A DNA stretch of 64,000 nt from a virus. The notes under the pieces are model-generated. The model was not told the origin of the DNA and searched no databases. It was given only the letters and a program-made list of their open reading frames with translations. Location of the stretch: positions 1-64,000 of IMG/VR virus record IMGVR_UViG_3300027708_000030, one strand, 5' to 3'. This document shows, in pieces, positions 18,541-26,431 of the stretch; the first letter of the stretch is position 1; every line of letters starts with the position of its first letter. Position numbers and translations under genes: made by a program.

Positions 18541-18626
18541 GACTAGCGCAATTCGTTTTAATTATAACTCTTGTAGTTACTACATTTTTAATATGGTTAG
18601 AACACCAAGTTAAGATGATACACTAA
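18537..18626 (+). CDS. 29-residue single-TM micro-protein
   Basis: ATG 18537 in an ATGA overlap. One hydrophobic segment (FVLIITLVVTTFLIW) flanked by charged ends. The overlap and reading-frame integrity argue that it is real; function unknown. Confidence 0.5.
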   Translation: MRLAQFVLIITLVVTTFLIWLEHQVKMIH

Positions 18627-18634
18627 AGAATAAT

Positions 18635-18910
18635 ATGAAAACAATAGGATTATTACTGCTTAGTTTTTCAATGTACGCAAATGCTCAAGCATTTAAATAT
18701 AACTATGAAATCACATGTGGTCCAGTCATGCCAATAATACAATTTCTTTCTGAGACTCAACAAGAAAAATTAACATGGACAGGTTTAGATATATCAGATG
18801 GTTCAGTATATTCTTTGTGGGAAGACAAAGAAGGTAATTGGACACTACTTAAGAAAAATTCACAAATTGCTTGTATCATAGGTTCTGGCACAAAAACAAA
18901 GGTTATATGA
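18635..18910 (+). CDS. small secreted protein
   Basis: 91 residues with a typical signal peptide ending near residue 18 (ANA-QAF). The mature part has two Cys that could form a disulfide in the periplasm. Its stop overlaps the start of the secreted nuclease, so both are exported together; it could be an accessory to, or inhibitor of, that enzyme (inference). Confidence 0.65.
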   Translation: MKTIGLLLLSFSMYANAQAFKYNYEITCGPVMPIIQFLSETQQEKLTWTGLDISDGSVYSLWEDKEGNWTLLKKNSQIACIIGSGTKTKVI

Positions 18911-19668
18911 AAAAACTCTTACTATTACTACTATGTTCTTTAAATTTTAGTTTATTAGCGAATCCGATTGATGCATCTTGCCCTCAACACGTAGTTTGGG
19001 GTGCTCCACAGGTAGCAGTTGAGGGTAATAACCAGTACCTATGTCGTACTGGTTATGCCGTTAATTACAACTACCAGACCAAAGTTGCGTATTTCGTAGC
19101 TGAAGTTATCAAACCAGAATTGCTAGTGACTAAGGCAGTTTCTCGTAAAGATGACTTCCGTGAAGATCAAGAGATACCAGCACAATTCCGTGTAACATTA
19201 AAAGAGTATGTAGGTTCAGGACTGGATCGTGGTCACATGGCACCTGCAGCAAACTTTACTTATGATGCAAATGTTATGAGTGAGAGTTTTTTGCTCTCAA
19301 ACATGATGCCACAAAGTCCAGGAAACAATCGTGGGATTTGGAAGTATCTAGAAGAGAATACTCGCTATTGGGCATCCAAGTATGGTCACTTAAATGTAAT
19401 TACAGGTACGATTTTTGATGTCAATTCTCAAACAATGGGTAATGGTACAAAAGTTCCATCATTCATTTATAAGATTGTTATTGATCCAAGACGCAATGCA
19501 GCAATTGCGTTTGTGTTTCCGAATGCTAAGTTAGATCCAAAAGAAATAGAAAACTATGTTGTACCTATTTCAGACATAGAAAAATATACTGGAATAAACT
19601 TCTCTCCTATGATTCCAGCAAACTTAAAATCATTAGAAACAACTAAAGGTAACTATAAGGATTGGTAA
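18907..19668 (+). CDS. secreted DNA/RNA non-specific endonuclease (Serratia/NucA type)
   Basis: 253 residues from ATG 18907; a longer upstream frame exists, but this start opens with a clean signal peptide (MKKLLLLLLCSLNFSLLANP). The beta-beta-alpha-metal core is complete: DRGHMAPAANF with catalytic His, then NMMPQSPGNNRGIWKYLE with the Mg-binding Asn. This family degrades DNA and RNA without sequence preference. Export means it would act in the periplasm or outside the cell, possibly on host or competing phage DNA. Four-base overlap with the secreted partner gene. Confidence 0.9.
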   Translation: MKKLLLLLLCSLNFSLLANPIDASCPQHVVWGAPQVAVEGNNQYLCRTGYAVNYNYQTKVAYFVAEVIKPELLVTKAVSRKDDFREDQEIPAQFRVTLKEYVGSGLDRGHMAPAANFTYDANVMSESFLLSNMMPQSPGNNRGIWKYLEENTRYWASKYGHLNVITGTIFDVNSQTMGNGTKVPSFIYKIVIDPRRNAAIAFVFPNAKLDPKEIENYVVPISDIEKYTGINFSPMIPANLKSLETTKGNYKDW

Positions 19669-19669
19669 G

Positions 19670-20254
19670 ATGGCACTCATAGATTCAGTATTAAACATGG
19701 TCAGCAGGACACCAAAAGATCCTGACGCACCAAAGCCACCAGCTGGTTCTCGTTCAGAGCGTGAAGCAAAGATCAAAGACAAAGCAGGTATGGTCATCAA
19801 TGTGTTTGCATTGCTATTGGCAGTGAATGCATATTTCGGTGGAACATACTCAAGCACTATTCTTGGTAACACTATCAAGGCAGGTAGCGAGTGGAGTTTC
19901 TATCAAGCGAAGAGCATCAAGAAAACTGCAGCAGAGTATGCATTACATGATGCAGTTAAATCTGGTGATACAAAGTATGCAGAAGAATTGAAAAAGAAAA
20001 TTGATCGTTATGAAAACGAACCAAAAGACGGCATGAAGGATATTCGTGCTCGTGCTGAGAAGTTAGAAGCAGACAGAGACGCTGCAAAACTTCGTAGTCC
20101 ATGGATGAGTTATGCTTCAACTGCATACCAGTTAGCAATCGTATTACTATCAGCATCTATCCTTGCTGTTAGCATGCCGTTGTTTTGGGGTAGTTTTGGT
20201 GTATGCGCCATTGGTATTGTATTAATGTCACAGGGCTTATTGCTCTGGTTCTAG
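19670..20254 (+). CDS. DUF4337-like membrane protein
   Basis: 194 residues. N-terminal TM near residues 41-60, the motif AGSEWSFYQAKSIKKT, a charged helical middle, and two C-terminal TM segments. The EW-YQAKSI motif with this TM layout is typical of DUF4337 proteins of bacteria. Function unknown. Begins one base after the nuclease stop. Confidence 0.75.
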   Translation: MALIDSVLNMVSRTPKDPDAPKPPAGSRSEREAKIKDKAGMVINVFALLLAVNAYFGGTYSSTILGNTIKAGSEWSFYQAKSIKKTAAEYALHDAVKSGDTKYAEELKKKIDRYENEPKDGMKDIRARAEKLEADRDAAKLRSPWMSYASTAYQLAIVLLSASILAVSMPLFWGSFGVCAIGIVLMSQGLLLWF

Positions 20255-20263
20255 GAGAAAAAG

Positions 20264-20689
20264 ATGGCAGAAGTTAAAAAAGACGAAGACTGGATGCAAA
20301 AGAAATGGCGTCCAGCCATGGGTTGGATGTACATGTTAGTCTGTATGATGGACATGGTTGTGTTCCCAGTTTTGTGGTCTATACTACAAGCAGTTACTCA
20401 TACTCCAATCACTCAGTGGAATCCATTAACACTGCAAGGTGCTGGTTTATTTCACTTAGCAATGGGTGCAGTATTAGGTATCGCAGCATTTGGTAGAACT
20501 CAAGAGAAAATTGCAGGAAGCGCAACAAATGCACCAACACCAGCCTTACCAGCAAGCGTGCCAACAGCACCTAGCATGCCTGCACCAGTACCAATGGCTC
20601 CAAGACCAGTACCAATGGCACCACCTCCAGCACCATCAATGGACTTATTGCCAGACGATCCACCGACACGCAACACTCGTAACGACTGA
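20264..20689 (+). CDS. holin-like membrane protein (3-TM GTA-holin type)
   Basis: 141 residues. KKWRPAMGWMYMLVCMMDM, then a second hydrophobic stretch, then LFHLAMGAVLGIAAFGRTQE is the pattern of the 3-TM holins of gene-transfer agents and myoviruses. The C-terminal 50 residues are a Pro/Ala/Met-rich cytosolic tail, which is unusual. Holins set lysis time by opening the inner membrane. The cognate endolysin is 28 kb away at 48963. Confidence 0.7.
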   Translation: MAEVKKDEDWMQKKWRPAMGWMYMLVCMMDMVVFPVLWSILQAVTHTPITQWNPLTLQGAGLFHLAMGAVLGIAAFGRTQEKIAGSATNAPTPALPASVPTAPSMPAPVPMAPRPVPMAPPPAPSMDLLPDDPPTRNTRND

Positions 20690-21468
20690 TGAACTATCGC
20701 ACGATATTCATAAGTGATGTTCACTTAGGTACTCGTGATTGTCAAGCAGATAAGTTAAATAACTTTTTGAAACATAACACCTGCGAGACTTTATATCTCG
20801 TGGGTGATATAATTGATGCTTGGAAGATCCAACAGAACAAGTGGCGATGGAAACAAAGCCACACTAATGTTGTCCGCAGAATACTTGGTCATGCCAAGAG
20901 AGGAACGAGAGTTGTTTATGTTGCAGGTAATCATGATGAATTCTTAAGACCGATGATCCCATATGGATTCTCTTTCGGTCTGATTGAAATAAAAAATCAA
21001 ACAGAACATATCGGTGTAGATGGTAAACACTATCTTATAACTCATGGTGATTTATTTGATGGTATTACAAGACTGGCTCCATGGCTTGCATTTCTTGGTG
21101 ATAAACTCTATGACTTAGTTCTTGATTGGAACTCTCGTTTCAACTGGATTCGTCACAAACTAGGGTTTGGATACTGGTCACTGTCTAAATACCTAAAGCA
21201 TAAAGTAAAGAAAGCATCTGACTTTATGTTTCAATTTGAACGTAATCTTGCAGGCTATTGCAAGAAACGAGGTTACGATGGAGTCATCTGTGGGCATATT
21301 CATCACGCTGAAATAAAAGATATTGATGGTATAATCTACATGAATGATGGAGATTGGGTTGAATCCTGCACTGCTTTGGTCGAGCATCATAACGGTAAGT
21401 GGGAAATTATTACATGGACTAAAGAGAATGACAAAGAAGATACTGATAGTAACAGACAACCTACCTGA
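20689..21468 (+). CDS. plcP: PlcP-type metallophosphoesterase (LpxH-like, COG2908)
   Basis: 259 residues. Calcineurin-like motifs: D10xH12, GD40xxD, G80NHDE, H119GD and GHIHH (202-206), then NDGDWVESCTA. The GNHDE form and DWVESCTA tail match the COG2908 proteins called PlcP, which hydrolyse phospholipids to diacylglycerol when phosphate is short in several proteobacteria; true LpxH has GNRDF. The next gene encodes a glycosyltransferase, the standard plcP-agt order. Together they would swap phospholipid for glycolipid. UDP-diacylglucosamine hydrolysis remains the alternative. Confidence 0.8.
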   Translation: MNYRTIFISDVHLGTRDCQADKLNNFLKHNTCETLYLVGDIIDAWKIQQNKWRWKQSHTNVVRRILGHAKRGTRVVYVAGNHDEFLRPMIPYGFSFGLIEIKNQTEHIGVDGKHYLITHGDLFDGITRLAPWLAFLGDKLYDLVLDWNSRFNWIRHKLGFGYWSLSKYLKHKVKKASDFMFQFERNLAGYCKKRGYDGVICGHIHHAEIKDIDGIIYMNDGDWVESCTALVEHHNGKWEIITWTKENDKEDTDSNRQPT

Positions 21469-22420
21469 TCAAATCAATGGTGTCGTTACCACTTACAAAA
21501 ATATTGAAGCATGTGCGATTCGGGATGGTTATACTGTTGATTATCTTGATCCCAGCAGGTTCCGCTATTTTGATTGCCCTCCCTACAACGAAGTCAAGAT
21601 TACCATTCCGTGGCAGGTGGGCAAGAAGATTGAGGAGATCAATCCAGATTATATCCACATCGCCACCGAAGGTACTTTGGGTTTGTGGGCTAGAGCATAT
21701 CTTTCAAAATGTGGTATTAGCCACAATACTGCTTATCATACTAAGTTTCCTGAGGGACTTAAAACCCTATTTGGCATTCCTGAGTGGATAACATGGAGAT
21801 TTGTTCGCTGGTTTCATAAACATAGTGGTAAGGTATTAACAACCACTGAGACAATGGTGAAAGATCTTAAAGCACATGGGTTTGGTGGAGAAGTTATTCC
21901 ATGGACTCGTGGTGTTGATAGAGAAATATTTAATCCATCGCACAGAAACGACAATATCAATGGTAAATATTTGCTCTGTGTTTCTCGTGTTAGCAAAGAA
22001 AAGAATCTTGAAGAATTTTTTAAATTAGATTATCCTGGATACTACAAAGTTATGGTTGGTGATGGACCAATGCTTGAAACATACAAGAAACAGTATCCTG
22101 AGGTAATCTTTACTGGATTTAAGACTGGTGTTGATTTAGCCAAATGGTATGCAAATGCTGAAGTGTTTGTATTTCCTAGTCAATGGGAAACATTTGGTAT
22201 TGTAATGATCGAAGCGATGGCTTGTGGTACTCCAGTTGCAGCATTCCCATGCGATGGACCATTAGATGTTATTGATCAAGCAGAAACTGGATTCATGAAT
22301 GACAATCTTAGCGATGCAATTGATGGTTGTTTACAGTTAAATAGGGATAGAGTGTTAAGGGGTAGCCAGCGATGGAGTTGGGAAAATGCTTGGAAAATCT
22401 TCAAAAATAACCTAACTTAG
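21428..22420 (+). CDS. agt: GT4-family glycosyltransferase, Agt-like
   Basis: 330 residues from ATG 21428, overlapping plcP by 41 nt. N-terminal NGVVTT and later IHIATEGTLGLWAR and NTAYHTKFPE, then WTRGVD, a VSRVSKEKN nucleotide-binding start, and ETFGIVMIEAMACGTPV with the E(x7)E motif: a GT-B retaining enzyme. The same N-terminal motifs occur in the glycosyltransferases encoded beside plcP, which add sugar to diacylglycerol. Product probably a mono- or diglycosyl-diacylglycerol. LPS or teichoic modification would be the alternative. Confidence 0.8.
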   Translation: MTKKILIVTDNLPDQINGVVTTYKNIEACAIRDGYTVDYLDPSRFRYFDCPPYNEVKITIPWQVGKKIEEINPDYIHIATEGTLGLWARAYLSKCGISHNTAYHTKFPEGLKTLFGIPEWITWRFVRWFHKHSGKVLTTTETMVKDLKAHGFGGEVIPWTRGVDREIFNPSHRNDNINGKYLLCVSRVSKEKNLEEFFKLDYPGYYKVMVGDGPMLETYKKQYPEVIFTGFKTGVDLAKWYANAEVFVFPSQWETFGIVMIEAMACGTPVAAFPCDGPLDVIDQAETGFMNDNLSDAIDGCLQLNRDRVLRGSQRWSWENAWKIFKNNLT

Positions 22421-22424
22421 GGAT

Positions 22425-22445
22425 AACCCCACGATCTGTAGGGTT
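22425..22445 (+). terminator. stem-loop of the recurrent stem-loop/promoter cassette
   Basis: AACCCCAC and GTAGGGTT pair (one mismatch) around GATCT. The same hairpin occurs at 31121, 39961 and 40309, each shortly before a sigma70-type promoter, like the mobile promoter-early stem-loop (PeSL) cassettes described in T4-type phages. Confidence 0.6.
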
Positions 22446-22458
22446 ATTAACCCCCCTA

Positions 22459-22484
22459 AACCCCTGTAGATACAGGGGTTTTTT
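22459..22484 (+). terminator. intrinsic terminator after agt
   Basis: AACCCCTG, a short loop and CAGGGGTT followed by six T. It ends the long structural/lipid operon and insulates the early unit that starts at 22500. Confidence 0.85.
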
Positions 22485-22499
22485 ATTGCCAAAAAGTGC

Positions 22500-22528
22500 T
22501 TGTCTTTAATTGCATATTGCTGTATAAT
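22500..22528 (+). promoter_or_regulatory. sigma70-type early promoter
   Basis: TTGTCT, 17 nt, TATAAT. The -35 is followed by TTAATTGC, a tract shared with the promoters at 25257 and 39697. Confidence 0.85.
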
Positions 22529-22558
22529 AGTTGTATGAAAATTGAAAAGGAACTGAAA

Positions 22559-22816
22559 ATGAAGCAATTAAATGCCTACATCGCTAAGAAAAACCAATGG
22601 AATGCTATCTTCAAAAGCACTCGATATTGTTTAGACACTCATGCTGATCGTCAGCGTGTTGCAGATTGTATTGACTCTGATTTGAGTCCTGAGAATTTGA
22701 CTTGCGATGGTGAACTTCCACGAAGTGTGGTTAACGCAAAATACAAAGAGTTGGTCTATGCTGCAAGTCAACTCAAGAAGTTGGATCCAGCAGTAAAATT
22801 TTATGAATTTGAGTAA
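22559..22816 (+). CDS. early hypothetical protein
   Basis: 85 residues from ATG 22559, which has the SD AAAAGGAAC. An in-frame ATG at 22535 coincides with the predicted transcript 5' end, so a leaderless 93-residue form is also possible. The product is basic at the start, with two Cys; no domain recognised. First gene of an early unit. Confidence 0.65.
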   Translation: MKQLNAYIAKKNQWNAIFKSTRYCLDTHADRQRVADCIDSDLSPENLTCDGELPRSVVNAKYKELVYAASQLKKLDPAVKFYEFE

Positions 22817-22825
22817 GGATAGATT

Positions 22826-23035
22826 ATGAAATATCGTGTAATTGTGAATGGTGTATCTTTTTATACATCAGGTGCAGCTATCAAGCGTGGTGTTGGTGAT
22901 TCAGTTGGTGTGAATACAGTTGTTCGTCAGTTGTTTGAAAATATGTTTAATGCAATCGGTATTGCATCAACGATGACAGTGTATGACCACAAGATGAATC
23001 GTGTTTCTTATGATGTTCAAATTTCAAAGGTATAA
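22826..23035 (+). CDS. early hypothetical protein
   Basis: 69 residues, beta-rich by pattern, no recognised motif. SD AAGGAT upstream; co-directional with tight spacing in the early operon. Confidence 0.6.
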   Translation: MKYRVIVNGVSFYTSGAAIKRGVGDSVGVNTVVRQLFENMFNAIGIASTMTVYDHKMNRVSYDVQISKV

Positions 23036-23037
23036 TT

Positions 23038-23253
23038 ATGAGTAAAATGGCAGAATTAGCAATGGAAATTGATGACTTAATTGAACAAGGTATGTCTGCT
23101 AAGTTTATCGCAATTAAACTTAACATTCCAATTCAAATGGTACAAGACGCATTTGAACAGCGTGAGAATTTAGAAATTGAAAAACAGTACGAGTTCTTGT
23201 CTTATGCAGATGAAATGGCAAACGATGATGCTCAATATTATGGAGAAGCATAA
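23038..23253 (+). CDS. small acidic protein with helix-turn-helix-like segment
   Basis: 71 residues. The stretch IEQGMSAKFIAIKLNIPIQM reads like a helix-turn-helix (recognition of a conserved regular spacing), suggesting a small regulator; the rest is acidic. Evidence is weak. The stop overlaps the next start by one base. Confidence 0.55.
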   Translation: MSKMAELAMEIDDLIEQGMSAKFIAIKLNIPIQMVQDAFEQRENLEIEKQYEFLSYADEMANDDAQYYGEA

Positions 23254-23507
23254 TGAATATGATTATTGAAGAAAAGAATACAGTTGAGTATAAAGGCGAG
23301 ATATTTGATCGCACTCATGGTAGTCCTTTTGATCGTGGTGCTGCTGATAGTTACTATCATCGTCCACCAAATCCTCATTGGTATCCAGAAGGCACTTACA
23401 ATGGTGATCGTGTAGAAGCAAAAGATATGCATGGGATTCAATTGCGTGCATATGCTATGGGTTATGAATTCAACGAACGATTCGGTGATAAAAAGAATTG
23501 GGATTAA
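23253..23507 (+). CDS. conserved phage protein (DRG..SYYHRPPNPHWYPE family)
   Basis: 84 residues. Contains the stretch FDRGAADSYYHRPPNPHWYP, then YAMGYEFNERFGDKKNW, a combination found in many phage and plasmid hypothetical proteins. Function unknown. Confidence 0.65.
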   Translation: MNMIIEEKNTVEYKGEIFDRTHGSPFDRGAADSYYHRPPNPHWYPEGTYNGDRVEAKDMHGIQLRAYAMGYEFNERFGDKKNWD

Positions 23508-23628
23508 AAACCCCATCGGTCTTACTGGAGGGATATCCGTGGCAGACCTTAAACAGCCAAAACAGCAGTCTATTTTTGCTGGTTACAGACTATAAAGAAA
23601 AACCAGCACTAATTTTTGAAAGGTGATT

Positions 23629-23928
23629 ATGAATAAATTTGCAGTGAATAGAATGAAAACAGCACGACAGGAAGAAATCATGCTTATCTGTCAAGAAGAG
23701 TGTGCTGAAGTTGCGCAAGCAATAAGTAAGGTGTTCCGATTCGGAGTTGATGGTGAGCACTTGGGTGCTACGAATCGTGAACGACTCGAAGAAGAAATTG
23801 GTGATTTGCTTTGCATGATCGAGATGCTGACTGAAGAAGAAATCATCGATGCCAGTGCAGTTGCAAGAGCAGCACAAGCCAAGCGAGCAAAGTTAGCCAA
23901 GTGGTCGAACATTAAGGAAGTTGCATGA
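23629..23928 (+). CDS. MazG-like nucleotide pyrophosphohydrolase
   Basis: 99 residues from ATG 23629 with SD GAAAGG. The all-alpha NTP pyrophosphatase signature is present: EECAE followed 30 residues later by LEEEIGDLLCMIEML (EExxE...ExxD). Such enzymes hydrolyse (d)NTPs or related alarmones to monophosphates; phage MazG has been proposed to feed nucleotide pools or modulate ppGpp. A second, different member of this superfamily is encoded at 45475. Confidence 0.8.
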   Translation: MNKFAVNRMKTARQEEIMLICQEECAEVAQAISKVFRFGVDGEHLGATNRERLEEEIGDLLCMIEMLTEEEIIDASAVARAAQAKRAKLAKWSNIKEVA

Positions 23929-24146
23929 TTCAGATTAATAACCTAACCGAGTATCAAGTTGAGATGTTAGACCATATGTGGTCTTTGGACTCAGTGGAAG
24001 AATACGAGGAATGGTATAATCTATTAGATGACGAAGACCAGCAACTTGCAGATAGTCTGCAACAAATGATTATTCTCGCAGAGATGGATAATCTGATGGA
24101 CGACTGCAAAGATGCGAAAGAACTATTAAAGAAATTTGCCTTGTAA
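23925..24146 (+). CDS. acidic hypothetical protein
   Basis: 73 residues, strongly acidic (runs such as YEEWYNLLDDEDQQ), helical. Overlaps the MazG stop by four bases. DNA-mimic or inhibitor roles are possible for such acidic early proteins but unsupported. Confidence 0.6.
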   Translation: MIQINNLTEYQVEMLDHMWSLDSVEEYEEWYNLLDDEDQQLADSLQQMIILAEMDNLMDDCKDAKELLKKFAL

Positions 24147-24155
24147 GAGAAAGAC

Positions 24156-24293
24156 ATGTATAATAAACGAATGAAACCTAGAAATCCTATTGCAAAGGAT
24201 GTTCGTACTCCCAAATACCGCATGCGTGTAGTTGAGAGTAAGGTTCAGTACATTCGTCAACCTAAGCACAAGAAGGACATATATGAGTCTTAA
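24156..24293 (+). CDS. 45-residue basic protein
   Basis: ATG 24156, product MYNKRMKPRNPIAKDVRTPK onward, pI very high, ending in a Lys-rich tail. Overlaps the next start (24283) by 11 nt. The RNPIAKDVRTPKYRMRV stretch resembles small basic phage proteins of unknown function. Confidence 0.55.
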   Translation: MYNKRMKPRNPIAKDVRTPKYRMRVVESKVQYIRQPKHKKDIYES

Positions 24294-24531
24294 TTACGAA
24301 GCAGAATTTTATCGTGCAGGTCTACTAAAGACTGTAAAGATAAAAGAGCACAAGTACGATCTGGTAGAATTTACAATCACCAGTAAACTTACCGATGAAG
24401 AAACAGGTAAAGTTATCCTTGATAGTGGACATACAGCCTTCTTCAGCAACAAAGAGTTCAAGGAATTCTTTGGTCCAATTTTTAATGAGATGAAAGTGAG
24501 ATTAGATAATGCAGACAGTATTCAGCAATGA
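24283..24531 (+). CDS. early hypothetical protein
   Basis: 82 residues from ATG 24283 (SD AAGGACA). Mixed alpha/beta pattern, no recognised motif. Overlaps the DUF2693-like gene by 23 nt. Confidence 0.6.
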   Translation: MSLNYEAEFYRAGLLKTVKIKEHKYDLVEFTITSKLTDEETGKVILDSGHTAFFSNKEFKEFFGPIFNEMKVRLDNADSIQQ

Positions 24532-24814
24532 AAAAGAGTTTGAAGATTTTAAAAACTGGACTTTAGGACTATTACACGATGAAAATCTCAAGTCAGGTGT
24601 GTGTGTTACTTTTACCAAGAAAGATGGAAGTGAACGCAAAATGCAGTGTACCCTCATCGAAAGCAAAATCCCAACAGACAAGCGTCCAAAGGGTACAAGC
24701 GAAAGTGAGAATACCAGCATTGTTGGATCCGCAGTTCGTGTCTTCGATACAGAAGTCGGAGAGTGGAGAAGTTTCCGTTGGGACTCAGTAACTAAAGTGG
24801 AGTTTGATTTATGA
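24509..24814 (+). CDS. DUF2693-like SH3-fold phage protein
   Basis: 101 residues. The sequence KKDGSERKMQCTL, then VFDTEVGEWRSFRWDSV matches the DUF2693 (WYL-like SH3) proteins of phages. These small beta-barrels are thought to bind nucleic acid or protein; no activity is established. Confidence 0.7.
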   Translation: MQTVFSNEKEFEDFKNWTLGLLHDENLKSGVCVTFTKKDGSERKMQCTLIESKIPTDKRPKGTSESENTSIVGSAVRVFDTEVGEWRSFRWDSVTKVEFDL

Positions 24815-25002
24815 AAATTTTAATTTTATTGGCAATCGTTATTGCAGTGGCAATTATTATGCCAATTGCAACAATCTGGTCACTCAATGCATTATTCCCT
24901 GCATTGGCAATCCCATTGACATTTGATACATGGATGGCTACATTGATTCTAAGTGGAATCGTTAGTGGCAGTTCTGGATTTACATATAGAGGTAACAAAT
25001 GA
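24811..25002 (+). CDS. two-TM small membrane protein
   Basis: 63 residues, almost entirely hydrophobic, two TM segments. Four-base overlaps on both sides. Function unknown. Confidence 0.6.
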   Translation: MKILILLAIVIAVAIIMPIATIWSLNALFPALAIPLTFDTWMATLILSGIVSGSSGFTYRGNK

Positions 25003-25253
25003 ACTACGCATTGACACCCGAACAGAAGAAAGATTTACAAGGGGCTATTCAAGAGATTAGCAACTCAATGATTCGTACTGAAGCAGAACGAGATCTCATT
25101 CGAGAAATAGTTAAGGAACAATCTGATACATTGCAAATTCCTAAGAAAGTTATTTCAAAGATTGCAAAGACGTATCATAAACAGAATCTCGCACAGGAAG
25201 TTGCAGACCATGAGGACTTCGTGGAACTATACGAGAAAATCACTGCAAAATAG
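24999..25253 (+). CDS. dsbA: DsbA-like double-stranded DNA-binding protein
   Basis: 84 residues, close to the 89 of T4 DsbA. The core RDLIREIVKEQSDTLQIPKK followed by AKTYHKQNLAQEV and EDFVELYEKI matches DsbA spacing (D/E-rich helix, YHK.N, E.VELY). In T4 it binds dsDNA at late promoters and stimulates late transcription; in T4 the gene neighbours rnh, 33 and 59. Here rnh follows within 1.2 kb, supporting the call. Confidence 0.75.
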   Translation: MNYALTPEQKKDLQGAIQEISNSMIRTEAERDLIREIVKEQSDTLQIPKKVISKIAKTYHKQNLAQEVADHEDFVELYEKITAK

Positions 25254-25256
25254 TGC

Positions 25257-25285
25257 TTGACATTAATTGCGAATTGCGGTATAAT
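25257..25285 (+). promoter_or_regulatory. sigma70-type promoter
   Basis: TTGACA, 17 nt, TATAAT, with the TTAATTGC tract after the -35. Strongest consensus promoter seen in the window; drives the gene at 25315. Confidence 0.9.
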
Positions 25286-25314
25286 AGATATTATATTATG
25301 GAGGTTACAAACCT

Positions 25315-26430
25315 ATGGCTGTGAATACTGCAAAACGACGTGCAAAGAATAATGCTATTCTGTTGTCACAAAAGAAGTTCGAACCAACAATCGACCAGAT
25401 TGATTTTACAATCAGTCTGAGTCGTGCGTTGGGTTACTACTCAGTGCACACTGGGTCAAAAGAACAGAAAATGTTTACGATTGAGTTCTTCTCAAAGAAA
25501 GAACCCAAGATCGCTAAACAACTCAAGAAACTCCCCGATTTTCATTTCCAAACATTTGGATCACTATGTCGTCTCATGACTAATGAACAGACAGACTTAA
25601 AACAATTGTCTTCATACAGCCCATTCTTTACGAACAAGTTGAAACAATTGCTGGCTGATGCAACCAAATATGTCGAAGAAGTTGAGATTGTCAAAGCACC
25701 AACTAATGTGATCTCCATTCAAGAACGAATGGAAGACAAAGCCAGAGAACATGCTGGTGAGTTCGAGGGTGCGATTGATGAGTGGATCATTACACGTGGT
25801 AAGAGTAATTTCTCTGCCAAGAACTATCTGCTTGCCAATGAAGTTGGTGCACCCATCGCTAAACGAATCGGTGAATTGTTTGTAGGCACTGCACAAGAAT
25901 TGCGTGAAGCACTTGATGGTGATGATGAACAACTCACAGAGGGTTACTCATACCTAACACGTAGAGAACTAAAGAAGTTTGTCGAGTTCGTAGAGACTAT
26001 CATTGCAGACTGCCAACAACAAGTGCAGACTGCTAAAGCGAATCGTGCACCACGTAAACGCAAACCACAACCACCAAGTAAAGTGGTTGCCAAGATGAAG
26101 TACATGAAAGACTTTGCAGAGTTTAATCTCAAGTCAATCAAGCCAGAGACGATTGTTGGATCGTCTGAGGTATGGGTATACAATACCAAATATCGTAAGG
26201 TAACTGTTTACAAAGCCATCAACGATGTGCTGACAGTTAAGGGTACTACAATTATCGGATTCGATGTGAAAGAATCCAAGACGCTGATGTTGCGCAAACC
26301 AGATGTATTCTTTAAGGGACTAACACTTGGTAAGCGACCATTGAATAACGCAATGAAGACATTGACCACGAAGCCAACTGTGCCAAATGGTCGTGTCAAT
26401 GAAGAATGTATTTTGCTGGGAGCATTTTAA
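25315..26430 (+). CDS. conserved phage protein of unknown function, basic linker
   Basis: 371 residues. SD GGAGG at 25300-25304. N-terminal half helical, residues about 240-255 very basic and Pro-rich (NRAPRKRKPQPPSK), C-terminal third beta-rich with a VWVYNTKYRKVTVY motif. Similar proteins sit upstream of rnh in T4-like marine phages. No catalytic pattern seen. Strong early promoter and good SD imply high early expression. Confidence 0.65.
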   Translation: MAVNTAKRRAKNNAILLSQKKFEPTIDQIDFTISLSRALGYYSVHTGSKEQKMFTIEFFSKKEPKIAKQLKKLPDFHFQTFGSLCRLMTNEQTDLKQLSSYSPFFTNKLKQLLADATKYVEEVEIVKAPTNVISIQERMEDKAREHAGEFEGAIDEWIITRGKSNFSAKNYLLANEVGAPIAKRIGELFVGTAQELREALDGDDEQLTEGYSYLTRRELKKFVEFVETIIADCQQQVQTAKANRAPRKRKPQPPSKVVAKMKYMKDFAEFNLKSIKPETIVGSSEVWVYNTKYRKVTVYKAINDVLTVKGTTIIGFDVKESKTLMLRKPDVFFKGLTLGKRPLNNAMKTLTTKPTVPNGRVNEECILLGAF

Positions 26431-26431
26431 T

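Noticed and set aside
20689-21468. Canonical LpxH of lipid A synthesis
   Set aside because: Motif III reads GNHDE rather than GNRDF and a lipid glycosyltransferase follows, which favours the PlcP-type; LpxH remains a minor alternative.
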